From an uncultured Granulosicoccaceae bacterium (lineage in GTDB: Bacteria > Pseudomonadota > Gammaproteobacteria > Granulosicoccales > Granulosicoccaceae): a DNA stretch of 64,000 bases. Shown here in pieces: positions 8,942-19,050 of this stretch. The position numbers and the translations under genes were made by a program. The number at the start of each line of letters is the position of its first letter. Position 1 is the stretch's first letter. The notes under the pieces are model-generated. The model ran no database searches, was not told the DNA's origin, and saw nothing but the letters and a program-made list of their open reading frames with translations. The stretch lies in the NCBI GenBank assembly GCA_937931165.1, contig CALHCI010000038.1, positions 1 through 64,000 of the forward strand. The letters are read 5' to 3'.

Positions 8942-9820
8942 ATGGCGAAATTAGCAGCTTGGGTAAGCCGGGCGCTTATCATTCTGATTGGCTACGTCGC
9001 GGCGATCATTGCGCTTCGTTACGTGCCAGTCGACGAACGCCCGGTCATGGCAAGCATCGACGTGCCACCAGAGGCAATTATCGAGGCGGTCGGCAGCCCT
9101 TCGATTGAGGAAATCTCCCGGGACGCAGCACAACAGCATATTTTCGGTCTGGCCGGCAGCAAACCAAAGCCGGTCATCGACAAAACACCCGTGGCGCAGG
9201 TAACCCGGCTTAATCTGTCGCTGATCGGCGTTTACTCGGCACAACCGATGGACCGGGCTATCGCTATAGTCAGCGCCAACGGCAAGCCCGAGGAAGTTTT
9301 CCGGATTGGTGACACTATTACCGGTAATGCACGTCTGCTGGAAGTACTGCCTACTGAAATAGTGATTGATAACGGTGGCAAGCGGGAAATCGTCAAACTG
9401 CCTGAGCAAGTCGCCTCCAGCGGCAGTACTGCCGGACTTGAAAATCTGCCGGGTGCCTCGGTCCAGAATCAGACTGCCGGGGTTCAAAACGGTGCGCCAA
9501 TCGAGTTGCCTGAATCACCCAAAGAAATCCGCGACACACTGGCCAGAAACCCTGCCATGCTGAATAAGCTGGTTAGCGCCGTCCCCTATCGCGAAAACGG
9601 GCGAATACTCGGTTACCGCCTGACACCAAAGCAAAGCGGCGGGCTGCTCGAAACCAACGGGATTCTACCCGGAGACGTTGTCACACGGGTCAACGGGATT
9701 GCACTGGCCAATCAGAAAAACGGCATTCGCGCGCTCAGAAAGCTGGTCAAAGCCACTTCGGTTGATTTAACTATACTGCGCGATGGCGTGGAGCTTCCGA
9801 TCAGTATCCCACTCGAATGA
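8942..9820 (+). CDS. gspC: Type II secretion protein GspC
   Basis: 292-residue inner-membrane component that links the type II secretion inner platform to the GspD secretin. One N-terminal membrane helix (residues about 8-27) is followed by a periplasmic HR domain (about 75-160: LNLSLIGVYSA, then FRIGDTI) and a C-terminal PDZ-like domain (about 205-290: GGLLETNGILPGDVVTRVNGIAL). Domain order and length are normal for PDZ-type GspC. It begins the C-D-E-F cluster, 101 bp before gspD. Confidence 0.9.
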   Translation: MAKLAAWVSRALIILIGYVAAIIALRYVPVDERPVMASIDVPPEAIIEAVGSPSIEEISRDAAQQHIFGLAGSKPKPVIDKTPVAQVTRLNLSLIGVYSAQPMDRAIAIVSANGKPEEVFRIGDTITGNARLLEVLPTEIVIDNGGKREIVKLPEQVASSGSTAGLENLPGASVQNQTAGVQNGAPIELPESPKEIRDTLARNPAMLNKLVSAVPYRENGRILGYRLTPKQSGGLLETNGILPGDVVTRVNGIALANQKNGIRALRKLVKATSVDLTILRDGVELPISIPLE

Positions 9821-9921
9821 GTGCATTAAAACCTTTACAACTTGGTTAATCTCATGCGTTAATATACTGATAACAAGAGACAATGCCCCCTTAAAAACAG
9901 CGCTAACTAACGAGTAAGACG

Positions 9922-12837
9922 TTGAAATATAATAATAATTTTCGTTGGAAAAAGACTGCGACCGGTGTTTCTACCGCACTGTACCTAATGTGCAACAACG
10001 CGTATGCACAAGATGTCGGGCCTGATAACACCTTTACCCTCAATCTGAAGAATACCGATATTCAGTCGCTGATTGCCACGGTCTCCAAACAGACCGGGCG
10101 AAACTTTGTCGTAGACCCACGCGTCAAGGCAAAAGTTACCGTAATCTCGACTGATCCGGTAAGTGCAGACGGACTGTACGAAGTATTTTTGTCGGTACTA
10201 CAGGTTCATGGCTATTCAGCGGTCCCTGCTGGTGACCTGATCAAAATTGTTCCGGATGTCACTGCCAAGCAGGGTCCGGTGCCGATTCTCGGCGACGACG
10301 AAGATTCCAGTGACCAACTGGTAACTCAGGTGGTTAAGGTCATTAACGTGCCAGCGGCACAGCTGGTGCCCATTTTACGTCCTATGGTGCCTCAGCAAGG
10401 GCATTTGGCTGCCTATGCTGCCACCAACTCTCTAATTATTACTGATCGATCGTCGAACATTCAGCGATTGACGGCGATCATTGATCGCATTGATGTACCG
10501 GACAACGAAGAAATTGAAGTCGTCAGGCTCAACCACGCCGCCGCCTCTGAAATTGTCGGCACCCTCACTTCACTGCAACGCAATAACCTTGGCGGGGCTC
10601 AGGGCCCGGGTGCAGTACAGCTGGTGGCCGATGAACGAACCAACAGCGTGCTGATCAGTGGTGATCGTGCAGCGAGAGTGCGCATCCGTGGACTGATTGC
10701 ACACCTGGACACACCAATTGAATCCGGTGGCAATACTCGCGTGGTGTATCTGAAGTACGCCAACGCTGAAGACATGGTGTCGATACTACAGGGCGTTTCT
10801 CAGGGACAGGCCAAGGTTGGCGCAACCACCGCAGATTCCCTTGGTGGTGTGACGACTCCACAGCCAACCGTGACTACTCCTGCCCAACAGGTCAACGCTC
10901 AGCAGAATCCTAATGCCGCCGCGGCTGCAGTTGCTGCACAAAACCTGGCTGCACAAAACCTGGCTGCACAAAATGCAGTGCGCGCCAGAAGCTCTACTGA
11001 CCTGGGCACATCCAACGTCGATATTCAGGCGGACGCTAACACCAATTCACTGATTATCACTGCTCCGGCAGATGAAATGCAGAACATTCTCGCGGTTATC
11101 AGACAACTGGATATCAGACGTGCACAGGTATTGGTGGAAGCCGTAATCGCCGAAATCAGTGAAGACAACACCCGTGAATTTGGCATTAACTTTTTAATTG
11201 ATGGCTCGGGCAAGGATGTTCCGGTTGGTTACTCCAACCTGGGTGGCGCCACTGAAGGTGCACTTGGGATTGCAGCTGCTGCACAAGGTGGCTCTTTGCC
11301 TTCATCACTTGGTTCAGGAATATCTCTGGCGCTGGGTCGATTTGGCAGCGGTGAAATCGATTTTGGTTTTCTGGTACGTGCCATTGCATCTGACGCTGAC
11401 AACAACATTCTGTCGACACCCAGTCTGATGACGCTGGACAATGAAGAGGCAGAAATTGTTGTTGGCTCTAACGTGCCTTTTGTGACCGGACAACAGCTCT
11501 CTGCAAACAATGACAATCCTTTCCAAACCATCGAGCGCCAGGATATTGGTCTGACGCTTAAGGTGAAGCCCCAGATTAACGAGGGCAACACGATCAAGAT
11601 GGTGCTGGAACAGGAAGTTTCAGATGTTAACACCACATCACTGACCGGCGCTGCTGACATTGTAACCAGCAAGCGCTCGATCAAAACGACGGTGCTGGTC
11701 GAAGACGGGCAAACCCTGGTACTTGGCGGGCTGATTGACGACAAGATTACTGACGTCGAAGAAAAGGTGCCGTTGCTTGGCGATATTCCGATACTTGGCA
11801 ATCTGTTCCGCTATCGCAGCACTCAGAAATCAAAGCAGAATCTGTTGATTTTTCTACACCCGGTGATTATGCGAGATAGCGAGACAGCCAGCCAGTACAG
11901 CAACTCAAAATATAATTTCCTGCGTTCACAACAAACGATTTACCGTCAGGAAAAAGATCGCGCACTGCAAAAAGAAAAGCCGTCACTGCCCGAGCTGAAG
12001 CTGTTTTTTGAAGGGCAGGAAATCGACAGCCCGCTTACAAGCTTCGAGAAACAGGATTCGGCTGCCAGCAAACTTGCACAAGCGATGGACGCTGAAGCGG
12101 CAAATCTGGCTGAAGATAATGCGGATCTTCCGATCGCAGAAAGTATCCCGGAGCTTCCACCTGAGCTTCCACCACTGACTGACGCTGAACGTTTAGCCAA
12201 GGTGATCGACAAACTGGCTGACGACAACGTTGTCGACCTAACCAAAGAAGAAGTCACCGGAAAGCTGCCGGAGACAACCGTCACCGCCGACGTTATTCCA
12301 TTGCAGACTTTTCCACCGAAACCGGTAGAGGCATTTAGCGCCGAAACAGCCCCTCAGGAGTCCATAGATCCAAGCCTTGTCTCAGGAGAAAGCGACCCGG
12401 CAGCGGATAACGCGAAAGGCGATCTGTTAAAAAATGCAATTAATGCCGGCGACGGATCTGCAGTGATCCTTGGCAAAAGCATCAAACCGATTGGCCGTAC
12501 CATTCAGGCGGCCATCGATGCGGACCATGACAGAACGTTAGTGGAAATTAGCGCTGTCTCGACCGGCAATACCAAACCGGTGCGCGTCTGGCCGCTGTTT
12601 CAGGATATTGAAGTGCAGGAAACCCCGCGCTTTGACCCGCTCAGCGACGACGCACCACCAGCGCAAATTGACAACAATCAGGTTGATCCGTGGTATGTAG
12701 ATGAACCTGGATTCTCCGACGGAGATGCCGCTAGTGACCCGGTCTACAGCAACAAAATAGATGAACAGGTGTCTATCACGTCGATTGTGGTCGTACGGGA
12801 AGACGGAACCGAATATAGTGAGCTTGAGTCAGAATAG
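9922..12837 (+). CDS. gspD: Type II secretion secretin GspD with long C-terminal tail
   Basis: Outer-membrane secretin, 971 residues. Only a TTG start is available: an in-frame TAA lies 18 bp upstream and no ATG follows before the signal peptide (residues 1-29, ending AYA). The N0 domain covers about 36-110, N1-N3 about 135-405 with a low-complexity A/Q insert (AAQNL repeats) near 340, and the secretin core about 405-660 ending VPLLGDIPILGNLFRY. The last 310 or so residues are acidic, proline-rich and have no domain I recognise; ordinary GspD has 40-60 residues there. A pilotin-binding S domain is not obvious. Confidence 0.93.
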   Translation: MKYNNNFRWKKTATGVSTALYLMCNNAYAQDVGPDNTFTLNLKNTDIQSLIATVSKQTGRNFVVDPRVKAKVTVISTDPVSADGLYEVFLSVLQVHGYSAVPAGDLIKIVPDVTAKQGPVPILGDDEDSSDQLVTQVVKVINVPAAQLVPILRPMVPQQGHLAAYAATNSLIITDRSSNIQRLTAIIDRIDVPDNEEIEVVRLNHAAASEIVGTLTSLQRNNLGGAQGPGAVQLVADERTNSVLISGDRAARVRIRGLIAHLDTPIESGGNTRVVYLKYANAEDMVSILQGVSQGQAKVGATTADSLGGVTTPQPTVTTPAQQVNAQQNPNAAAAAVAAQNLAAQNLAAQNAVRARSSTDLGTSNVDIQADANTNSLIITAPADEMQNILAVIRQLDIRRAQVLVEAVIAEISEDNTREFGINFLIDGSGKDVPVGYSNLGGATEGALGIAAAAQGGSLPSSLGSGISLALGRFGSGEIDFGFLVRAIASDADNNILSTPSLMTLDNEEAEIVVGSNVPFVTGQQLSANNDNPFQTIERQDIGLTLKVKPQINEGNTIKMVLEQEVSDVNTTSLTGAADIVTSKRSIKTTVLVEDGQTLVLGGLIDDKITDVEEKVPLLGDIPILGNLFRYRSTQKSKQNLLIFLHPVIMRDSETASQYSNSKYNFLRSQQTIYRQEKDRALQKEKPSLPELKLFFEGQEIDSPLTSFEKQDSAASKLAQAMDAEAANLAEDNADLPIAESIPELPPELPPLTDAERLAKVIDKLADDNVVDLTKEEVTGKLPETTVTADVIPLQTFPPKPVEAFSAETAPQESIDPSLVSGESDPAADNAKGDLLKNAINAGDGSAVILGKSIKPIGRTIQAAIDADHDRTLVEISAVSTGNTKPVRVWPLFQDIEVQETPRFDPLSDDAPPAQIDNNQVDPWYVDEPGFSDGDAASDPVYSNKIDEQVSITSIVVVREDGTEYSELESE

Positions 12838-12952
12838 TTAATCTGTTGCAATTTAGCGCTTTAACGGCACATTGATTGTACTTGCAGATTGCAATGACAC
12901 AATCACACGGCACTAACCCAGCGGCACTAGCTAAAGAGCAGACGTAACACTC

Positions 12953-14473
12953 ATGGCCTCTCAACCGATAGACACCATAGAAGATCAGCCGGAAGTCACC
13001 GCTCCGCGTCGTGCCAGCCTGCCCTATTCCTTTGCCAAACGGCATGGCGTGCTGATTGACGGATTTAACGAAGACACACCGACACTGGTCCACCGGCCGA
13101 ATGTGTCTAACGCATCGCTGCTGGAAGCTCGTCGCATTGCCGGCCGACCGGTCAATGCTCAGGCAGTGAGCGAAGATGAATTTGATCTCATGCTGACCCG
13201 CGCCTACGAGGGCGATACCGGCGATGCAATGAATATCATGGACGATTTCGGCGACGATCTGGATCTCGAACGGATGGCAGAATCGCTCGAGCCGGAAGAT
13301 TTGATGGAATCCCAGGACGATGCGCCAGTCATTAAGCTGATTAACGCCATGCTGACCGAGGCTATTCGCAAAGGCGCCTCTGATATTCACATCGAACCAT
13401 TCGAGAAACGACTTTCCGTGCGCTATCGGGTAGACGGTGTCATGAACAAACTGCTGGAGCCACCACAACAGGCTGCGGCACAGGTAATATCGCGCATCAA
13501 GGTAATGGCCAAGCTCGATATCGCAGAAAAACGCCTGCCTCAGGATGGCCGGATCTCATTGCGTGTTGCGGGTCGTCCGGTCGATGTTCGCGTGTCGACG
13601 CTGCCTTCAGGGCACGGTGAACGTGTGGTACTGAGACTCCTCGACAAACAGGCCGGCAGACTCGATCTGGAGCATCTGGGCATGTCCGATGAGTCCGCAG
13701 AGAACCTGGAAACGGTGCTAAAGATGCCGCACGGCATTATTCTGGTTACCGGCCCGACAGGCTCTGGTAAAACCACCAGTCTGTATGCAGCACTTACCCG
13801 CTTAAACAACGCGCGCAGCACTATTCTGACGGTGGAAGATCCGATTGAATATTATCTCGACGGCATCGGTCAGACGCAGGTAAATACCAAAGTCGATCTG
13901 ACCTTCGCCAGAGGCCTGCGTGCTATTCTGCGACAAGATCCGGATATCGTCATGGTCGGGGAAATCCGCGACCTTGAGACCGCCGAAATTGCCGTTCAGG
14001 CGAGTTTGACCGGTCACCTGGTGTTATCGACGCTCCACACAAACACGGCAATCGGCTCAGTGACCCGATTGCGAGATATGGGCGTCGAGCCTTTTCTGTT
14101 GTCTTCCAGTCTGGTCGGACTGGTTGCACAGCGGCTGGTAAGAATTCTTTGTACCGATTGCAAAACCCCGCACGAGCCGACACCGGCAGAGCGCAGAACA
14201 CTTGGTATCACTGATCAGGCGGCGGCAACGGTTTATCTGCCGCACGGCTGCAACCAGTGCAATCACAGCGGCTATGTCGGTCGTACCGGTATCTATGAAG
14301 TGGTACTGGTCGATGAAACCATGCGCAACATGATTCATGAAGGCAGTGCTGAACATGAAATAGAAACCTACGCCAGATCCCAGTATGCGGGCATCTCTCA
14401 AGATGGCATGCGTCTTGTGCTGGATGGAAAAACTTCACTCGAGGAAGTACTCAGAGTCACAAGAGAGATGTAA
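12953..14473 (+). CDS. gspE: Type II secretion ATPase GspE
   Basis: 506-residue cytoplasmic ATPase that powers pseudopilus assembly. An N1E-like region is followed by the CTE ATPase core: Walker A GPTGSGKT near residue 267, Asp box LTVEDPIEY, Walker B MVGEIRD and His box LSTLHTN. A four-cysteine zinc site (CTDC near 400 and CNQC near 433) is typical of GspE and PilB and absent from PilT. The last codon overlaps the gspF start by one base. The synteny with gspD and gspF decides for GspE over PilB. Confidence 0.94.
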   Translation: MASQPIDTIEDQPEVTAPRRASLPYSFAKRHGVLIDGFNEDTPTLVHRPNVSNASLLEARRIAGRPVNAQAVSEDEFDLMLTRAYEGDTGDAMNIMDDFGDDLDLERMAESLEPEDLMESQDDAPVIKLINAMLTEAIRKGASDIHIEPFEKRLSVRYRVDGVMNKLLEPPQQAAAQVISRIKVMAKLDIAEKRLPQDGRISLRVAGRPVDVRVSTLPSGHGERVVLRLLDKQAGRLDLEHLGMSDESAENLETVLKMPHGIILVTGPTGSGKTTSLYAALTRLNNARSTILTVEDPIEYYLDGIGQTQVNTKVDLTFARGLRAILRQDPDIVMVGEIRDLETAEIAVQASLTGHLVLSTLHTNTAIGSVTRLRDMGVEPFLLSSSLVGLVAQRLVRILCTDCKTPHEPTPAERRTLGITDQAAATVYLPHGCNQCNHSGYVGRTGIYEVVLVDETMRNMIHEGSAEHEIETYARSQYAGISQDGMRLVLDGKTSLEEVLRVTREM

Positions 14474-15687
14474 TGCCAGCGTTTGAATATGTTGCGGTCG
14501 ATCCTTCCGGCACGGAAAAAAAAGGCGTACTCGAAGGAGATAACGCCAGACAGATACGTCAACAACTCAGAGAACAGAAACTCACTCCACTCGATGTTTC
14601 TGAAGGCAGTGCCAAAGCCGGTAAAACCAAAACCAGCACCAAGTTTCGCGGTGCTATCAGTTCTAATGATCTGGCACTGATTACTCGACAGATTGCGACA
14701 CTTGCTTCGTCCGGCACACCGATAGAAGAAGCACTCGGTGCGGTTGCAAAACAAACTGAAAAACAGCGTATCAAGTCATTAATTCTGTCTGTCAGAGGCA
14801 GAGTGCTTGAGGGCAGAACACTTGCCAGCGCGCTGGGTGAGTACCCCAAAGTATTTCCTGAAATCTTTCAGGCAACCGTTGCTGCGGGTGAGCAGTCCGG
14901 CCATCTTGACTCAGTGCTTGAGAGACTCGCCGACTACACCGAAGACAAACAATCCACTAAAGCCATTATCAGTAAGGCGCTTTACTATCCGATTGGTCTG
15001 GTATGTATTGCATTTGGTATTGTGACTTTCCTGCTCGCTTATGTCGTGCCCAAGGTAGTGCAGGTGTTTGACAGCATGGGGCAGGAACTGCCGCTGTTAA
15101 CACGCATAATGATATCGCTGTCGGAGTTCGTAAAAGACTGGGGTCTAATTGTATTTATTGTGCTCGTCGCTTTATTTATATTGTGGCGGCGCATACTGCA
15201 GAATGAATCAATCAAGCTGCGCGTACATGCTTTCATGCTGAAGATCCCGCTGCTATCGAAAATTATTCGTGGCTCTAACGCCTCGCAGTTTGCACGAACG
15301 CTTAGCATTCTTGCAGCCTCCGGAGTACCAGTACTCGATGCACTGGGTATCGCTTCACTGGTACTCACCAATCGTCCAATGCGGGTTGCAGCAAAAAAGG
15401 CCGCCGGTGAAGTACGCGAAGGCAGTTCGCTCAGCAGAGCACTGGAAAGAACCCGTTACTTCCCTCCAATGATGCTGCATCTTATCGCCAGTGGCGAGGC
15501 GTCCGGTCGACTCGAATCAATGCTGGAAAAAGCCGCCACCCACCAGGAGCGTGAACTCAACTCGATACTGGCCGTTTTTTTGGCGCTGCTTGAGCCGCTG
15601 ATCATTTTGATTATGGCCGGCATGGTGATGTTAATCGTGCTCGCGATACTACTGCCAATTTTCGAGCTGAATCAACTGGTGGCCTAA
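14473..15687 (+). CDS. gspF: Type II secretion inner-membrane protein GspF
   Basis: 404-residue polytopic platform protein with two T2SSF domains (about residues 70-195 and 270-395), each ending in hydrophobic helices; three membrane segments are seen near 170-190, 220-240 and 375-398. The N-terminal MPAFEYVAVDPSG motif is a GspF/PilC hallmark. It starts on the last base of gspE. No gspG-N genes follow, so the pseudopilins and the rest of the machine must lie elsewhere. Confidence 0.93.
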   Translation: MPAFEYVAVDPSGTEKKGVLEGDNARQIRQQLREQKLTPLDVSEGSAKAGKTKTSTKFRGAISSNDLALITRQIATLASSGTPIEEALGAVAKQTEKQRIKSLILSVRGRVLEGRTLASALGEYPKVFPEIFQATVAAGEQSGHLDSVLERLADYTEDKQSTKAIISKALYYPIGLVCIAFGIVTFLLAYVVPKVVQVFDSMGQELPLLTRIMISLSEFVKDWGLIVFIVLVALFILWRRILQNESIKLRVHAFMLKIPLLSKIIRGSNASQFARTLSILAASGVPVLDALGIASLVLTNRPMRVAAKKAAGEVREGSSLSRALERTRYFPPMMLHLIASGEASGRLESMLEKAATHQERELNSILAVFLALLEPLIILIMAGMVMLIVLAILLPIFELNQLVA

Positions 15688-15701
15688 TACCCGGCCTAAC
15701 C

Positions 15702-15743
15702 GCTTGCTCTGGCCGCCTTGTCTGGCCGCCTTGCTCTGGCCGC
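15702..15743. repeat. Short tandem repeat after gspF
   Basis: Three head-to-tail units of 13-15 bp, consensus cttgctctggccgc (15702-15716, 15717-15729, 15730-15743), begin 15 bp after the gspF stop; a partial ggccg follows. It looks like slippage; no hairpin terminator is evident. Confidence 0.7.
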
Positions 15744-15987
15744 TCAATGGCCGTACCTCAGCGTAGAATTAACAGCGAGTTACATTGTTTTAGTCTAAAC
15801 CTATTACAGCACCGTTGTGTGCGGACAATATGGAGTAGATCCTGCACAGTGGTAACGTTAGACAGTGCCGGGCTATCTGTTTGTTAATACCGGTCTGGCA
15901 GGTTAACCATGCTCGTTGATATATACTATCTGCAGTATAAGAAAGCCGGCCTTTGAGTCTAAGACGAATAATTCGAGCCTGCACAGC

Positions 15988-17382
15988 ATGATGAACTTAC
16001 CAAGAAATGTTTGCCCGGCCCTGCCACTTCCAAACATGTTGACCAACTCGCTGGCCAGTACGCTTGTCGCGCTGTCACTGCTTGTCAGTGGGTGCAGCAG
16101 TGAAGGTATCGACCGTGTACCCGAAGAAGATCAGGTAGAGCGCGGTAATGTCAATTCTTCGGCAACCCGTGACTTTCCCAGCACCATCGGCACACAAGGC
16201 CCAAGCCGTTATGTATTGCTGAACAAGCTGAATTTTGAAGCCAGCCTGCCATCTATTATCAGCGTGTTGTTTCAGGCGTCCGACCAATACGGCAATGCAA
16301 TTTCCGGGTTACAGACTTCGGACTTTTCGGTCCTTGAAGACAACGAAGCAGTATCCGAAACGGAAACCTCATTGTCTATCGTGGCACACGAAGAACTGCC
16401 ATTCTCACTGAAAACAGTAATCATGGTCGATAACAGCAGCAGTATCCTGCCTGCCGATCTGGACAGAATAAAAGCCGCTCTTAAACCACTGGCTGTTGAC
16501 AGCAACGGTGATTCAAATCTATTGCCTCAACAGCAGATAGCACTCTATACATTCGACGATACCGTTACGCTGGTAAAAGACTTCTCTTCCAATGCTGACA
16601 GTCTGGCAGATGCCATTGACTCTATTCAGCCGGCTCAGGCGATCACACCCACCAACTTCTATGGCGCGTTAATCGAAGGTACCAGCCGGTGGGACGATCA
16701 CTTCGATCTCACCACTATCACACAAGGTACGCTCATCGTTATCACTGACGGAACAGACACCGCATCACGACATCGCTATCAGGAAGCGCTAAGTGCGGTA
16801 AAAGGAAAATCGGTATACACAATCGGTGTAGGCAACGAATTATCTCCTGATGTGATGACCGCTCTGGGCACTTCCGGCACTTTCGCGCTGCGAAACTTTG
16901 ATCAGCTGTCTGCCACGATGCAAACCGTTGCACAGGAAGTTCAAAACACGGCAAACAGCTTCTATTACCTGCATTACGCGTCTCCCAAAAGACGCGCTGA
17001 AGGATCAGAAAGCAACAGCAACCATCGTATCGAGCTGTCTGTGATCGATAATGCTAATCGCGGATCTTCGGGGAAAATAGTGGAATCGTTTAACTCTGCC
17101 GAATTCAGCAACGTCACTGCCGAGGTAATTATTGCCGGTCCGCAGGTGATGGAAATTCAGCAGGAGGCAACCTTTCGTGCAGTAACACGCTGGGGGCCCA
17201 CACCAGACACCGATTACCTGTGGGAACTGGCAAACGATACTTCAAGCTGTGTCATGGAACCCGTTACCGGCAACACGGTAAAGATCACCGGTTTGGCGGA
17301 GGGCGTTTGTACTTTATCTGCTCAAGACCAGTTTGCCGGTGGAGCGCGAAACTGGCTGGCAGTTACTGTGCTTAGCGACTAA
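15988..17382 (+). CDS. von Willebrand factor A domain lipoprotein
   Basis: 464-residue predicted lipoprotein. The signal peptide ends in a lipobox (LVSGC) about 36 residues from the chosen ATG; an ATG at 16036 is possible but gives an uncharged n-region, and the frame is open further upstream. A vWA domain covers about residues 125-320: the metal-binding MIDAS motif is DNSSS, with the downstream Thr in TPTNFYG and Asp in ITDGTD, so metal binding should be intact. A C-terminal Ig-like segment follows (about 380-460). The ligand is unknown. It lies 300 bp after gspF and could be a type II-related surface protein, but nothing proves that link. Confidence 0.82.
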   Translation: MMNLPRNVCPALPLPNMLTNSLASTLVALSLLVSGCSSEGIDRVPEEDQVERGNVNSSATRDFPSTIGTQGPSRYVLLNKLNFEASLPSIISVLFQASDQYGNAISGLQTSDFSVLEDNEAVSETETSLSIVAHEELPFSLKTVIMVDNSSSILPADLDRIKAALKPLAVDSNGDSNLLPQQQIALYTFDDTVTLVKDFSSNADSLADAIDSIQPAQAITPTNFYGALIEGTSRWDDHFDLTTITQGTLIVITDGTDTASRHRYQEALSAVKGKSVYTIGVGNELSPDVMTALGTSGTFALRNFDQLSATMQTVAQEVQNTANSFYYLHYASPKRRAEGSESNSNHRIELSVIDNANRGSSGKIVESFNSAEFSNVTAEVIIAGPQVMEIQQEATFRAVTRWGPTPDTDYLWELANDTSSCVMEPVTGNTVKITGLAEGVCTLSAQDQFAGGARNWLAVTVLSD

Positions 17383-17423
17383 CCGATCCCACAGACCTGC
17401 TGCAGGTCCGTGCGCCTTACTAC

Positions 17424-18080
17424 CTAGTTCTGTTTACCGATTACTTCGATAAAGCTGCGAATGTCAGCTGATGCTACTGACACCGAGTGGTTTTTGATTT
17501 TTACGTAGCTGTCACCGCTGACATAGGCTGCGAACCCGCGCAACATACCGGCCAGAACGTGCTTGCCCTCTTCACAACTGATCAGCCCGCCACCTGACTG
17601 CCCGGAATCGATAGGTGCTGTGGTGTGCAGCGCCCCGTCAGTTGCAGCACGCACTTTGAAAGAACCGGACGAAGTGGTTTTGGATTCAGCCCGGGGAAAC
17701 CCGACAGCCCAGACTTTCGCGCTGGTATCGAGATTCTGATGCCCAAGTTGAATCGGGCTTATTGAGCCGGTATCCACTTCCAGAACCGCAAGATCTTTGT
17801 CCCGGTCTATCAGGATCAGGTTGGCATGGTTGCGCTGGCCATCGATCAGTACATAGGACTGGAATTGCTCATCCAGTGCGTGCGCGGCAGTTAGTACTGT
17901 ACCGTTACCGACAACCACACCGCTGGCGTGACTGCCATCGTCACTCATGACCCGCACTACTGATTCGAGTGCATCCTGCTGCGGCCAGCCGCAGCTGTTA
18001 GCGCTCGCAGAGGCCTGCCAGGACAAGGCCGACCCTGCAATCAGTCCAACCAGTAGCTTTCTTATAATCATTCTCACCAT
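17424..18080 (-). CDS. Secreted trypsin-like serine protease
   Basis: 218-residue exported protease of the chymotrypsin fold. The signal peptide covers residues 1-26 (cleavage likely after ASA). The catalytic triad is visible: His67 in TAAHALD, Asp96 in RDKDLAVL and Ser162 in GQSGGGL. There is no PDZ domain, so this is not a DegP homologue. It is convergent with the vWA lipoprotein, with 41 bp between the stops. A second in-frame ATG lies three codons inside. It is a plausible periplasmic or type II-secreted enzyme; the substrate is unknown. Confidence 0.82.
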   Translation of the reverse strand: MVRMIIRKLLVGLIAGSALSWQASASANSCGWPQQDALESVVRVMSDDGSHASGVVVGNGTVLTAAHALDEQFQSYVLIDGQRNHANLILIDRDKDLAVLEVDTGSISPIQLGHQNLDTSAKVWAVGFPRAESKTTSSGSFKVRAATDGALHTTAPIDSGQSGGGLISCEEGKHVLAGMLRGFAAYVSGDSYVKIKNHSVSVASADIRSFIEVIGKQN

Positions 18081-18432
18081 CCACGTTTACCGCCAGCCAG
18101 CCTGAATCTGTACTGCTGCTGCCAGCTGTTCTCGACATGGCATTATGGTAATGAAAGAACTACGGTGAGGTCCACGTCTATTTGGATTTTTTTCCGCTGA
18201 TTGCCAGATAGTTGGAACCAGCCCGCATAAGTCATTGATTGGGGACCGGATCGATGATTTTGCGAACAACGACAAAAGACTGGTATATCCCACAGCACAC
18301 GCTCGCCACCCCATTAGCTACGCTGTTGAGCGAAAATTCTGTTATGGCTATTGAGCCGTGTATTGGTCAGCCTGACACGGACTCAGGAATCTGTTGACGC
18401 AACAGGCACCACATCACGACAAAAAAAGCAGG

Positions 18433-18750
18433 TCAGCGGTTACCGATGTTGTCGCCTTCATCTTCTTCGTATTCGTCGTCGGGTATACCCTCTTCAACGT
18501 ATTCGTCCTCAGCGTCCAGCTCGTCTTCAGCGTCTAACGCATCCAGCAGCTCTACCTCCGCTGCCTGCCAGCCTTTTTCGCTTTTGACTTGAAGGTAACT
18601 GACTTCCTGTCCTTCACGAAGATTCTTGAAACCATCGACCAATATCGCACGATAGTGCACAAAGACATCTTCGCCTTCCGGACTGAGGATAAATCCATAT
18701 CCCTTCTCGGTGTTGAACCATTTAACGGTTCCCTGTTTTCGATTACTCAA
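18433..18750 (-). CDS. Cold-shock domain protein with acidic C-terminal tail
   Basis: 105-residue protein. Residues 1-70 form a CspA-type OB fold with RNP1 (KGYGFI) and RNP2 (VFVHY), which binds single-stranded RNA or DNA. Residues about 71-105 are strongly acidic (runs of D and E), unlike standard 70-residue Csp proteins. The tail may mimic nucleic acid and tune binding, but that is inference. It is monocistronic, with a long gene-free region upstream. Confidence 0.9.
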   Translation of the reverse strand: MSNRKQGTVKWFNTEKGYGFILSPEGEDVFVHYRAILVDGFKNLREGQEVSYLQVKSEKGWQAAEVELLDALDAEDELDAEDEYVEEGIPDDEYEEDEGDNIGNR

Positions 18751-19050
18751 ATCTGACTACCTTGCCTGTTACTTGGATTTTCGACTGGATAAACAGGTTA
18801 GAGTTCCACTTCGGAGTCTCCTTTCCCTGTACCGATTAATCTACAACCGACAACTATATTGTGGCACGGCTTTGATAATTCAAACTCACCGCGTGGCATT
18901 TTCATCACCAGAGGTTAATTTAGAAAATTATCTCAATTGAGTTTGCAATACTCTCAATGGGGTACGTCAGGTTGAAGGATAAGCCATCTGACCTGCTCTA
19001 GGCAAATTACGCTGAGTTGTTCAAGCACTCCACTCCATGCTTAATGCGCC
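18751..19050 (-). other. Gene-free leader region of the cold-shock gene
   Basis: About 300 bp upstream of the cold-shock gene without a supported ORF. Cold-shock mRNAs often have long structured leaders, so this is where such control would be; I see no single decisive hairpin or promoter. Confidence 0.3.

Noticed and set aside
12776-13468. A 230-codon minus-strand open frame over the gspD end and gspE start.
   Set aside because: It is antisense to well-supported genes, has no ribosome binding site and reads as a histidine- and cysteine-rich shadow.
15916-15987. An earlier start for the vWA lipoprotein.
   Set aside because: The added residues precede any signal peptide and have no ribosome binding site; starting at 15988 or later is needed for a sensible lipoprotein signal.
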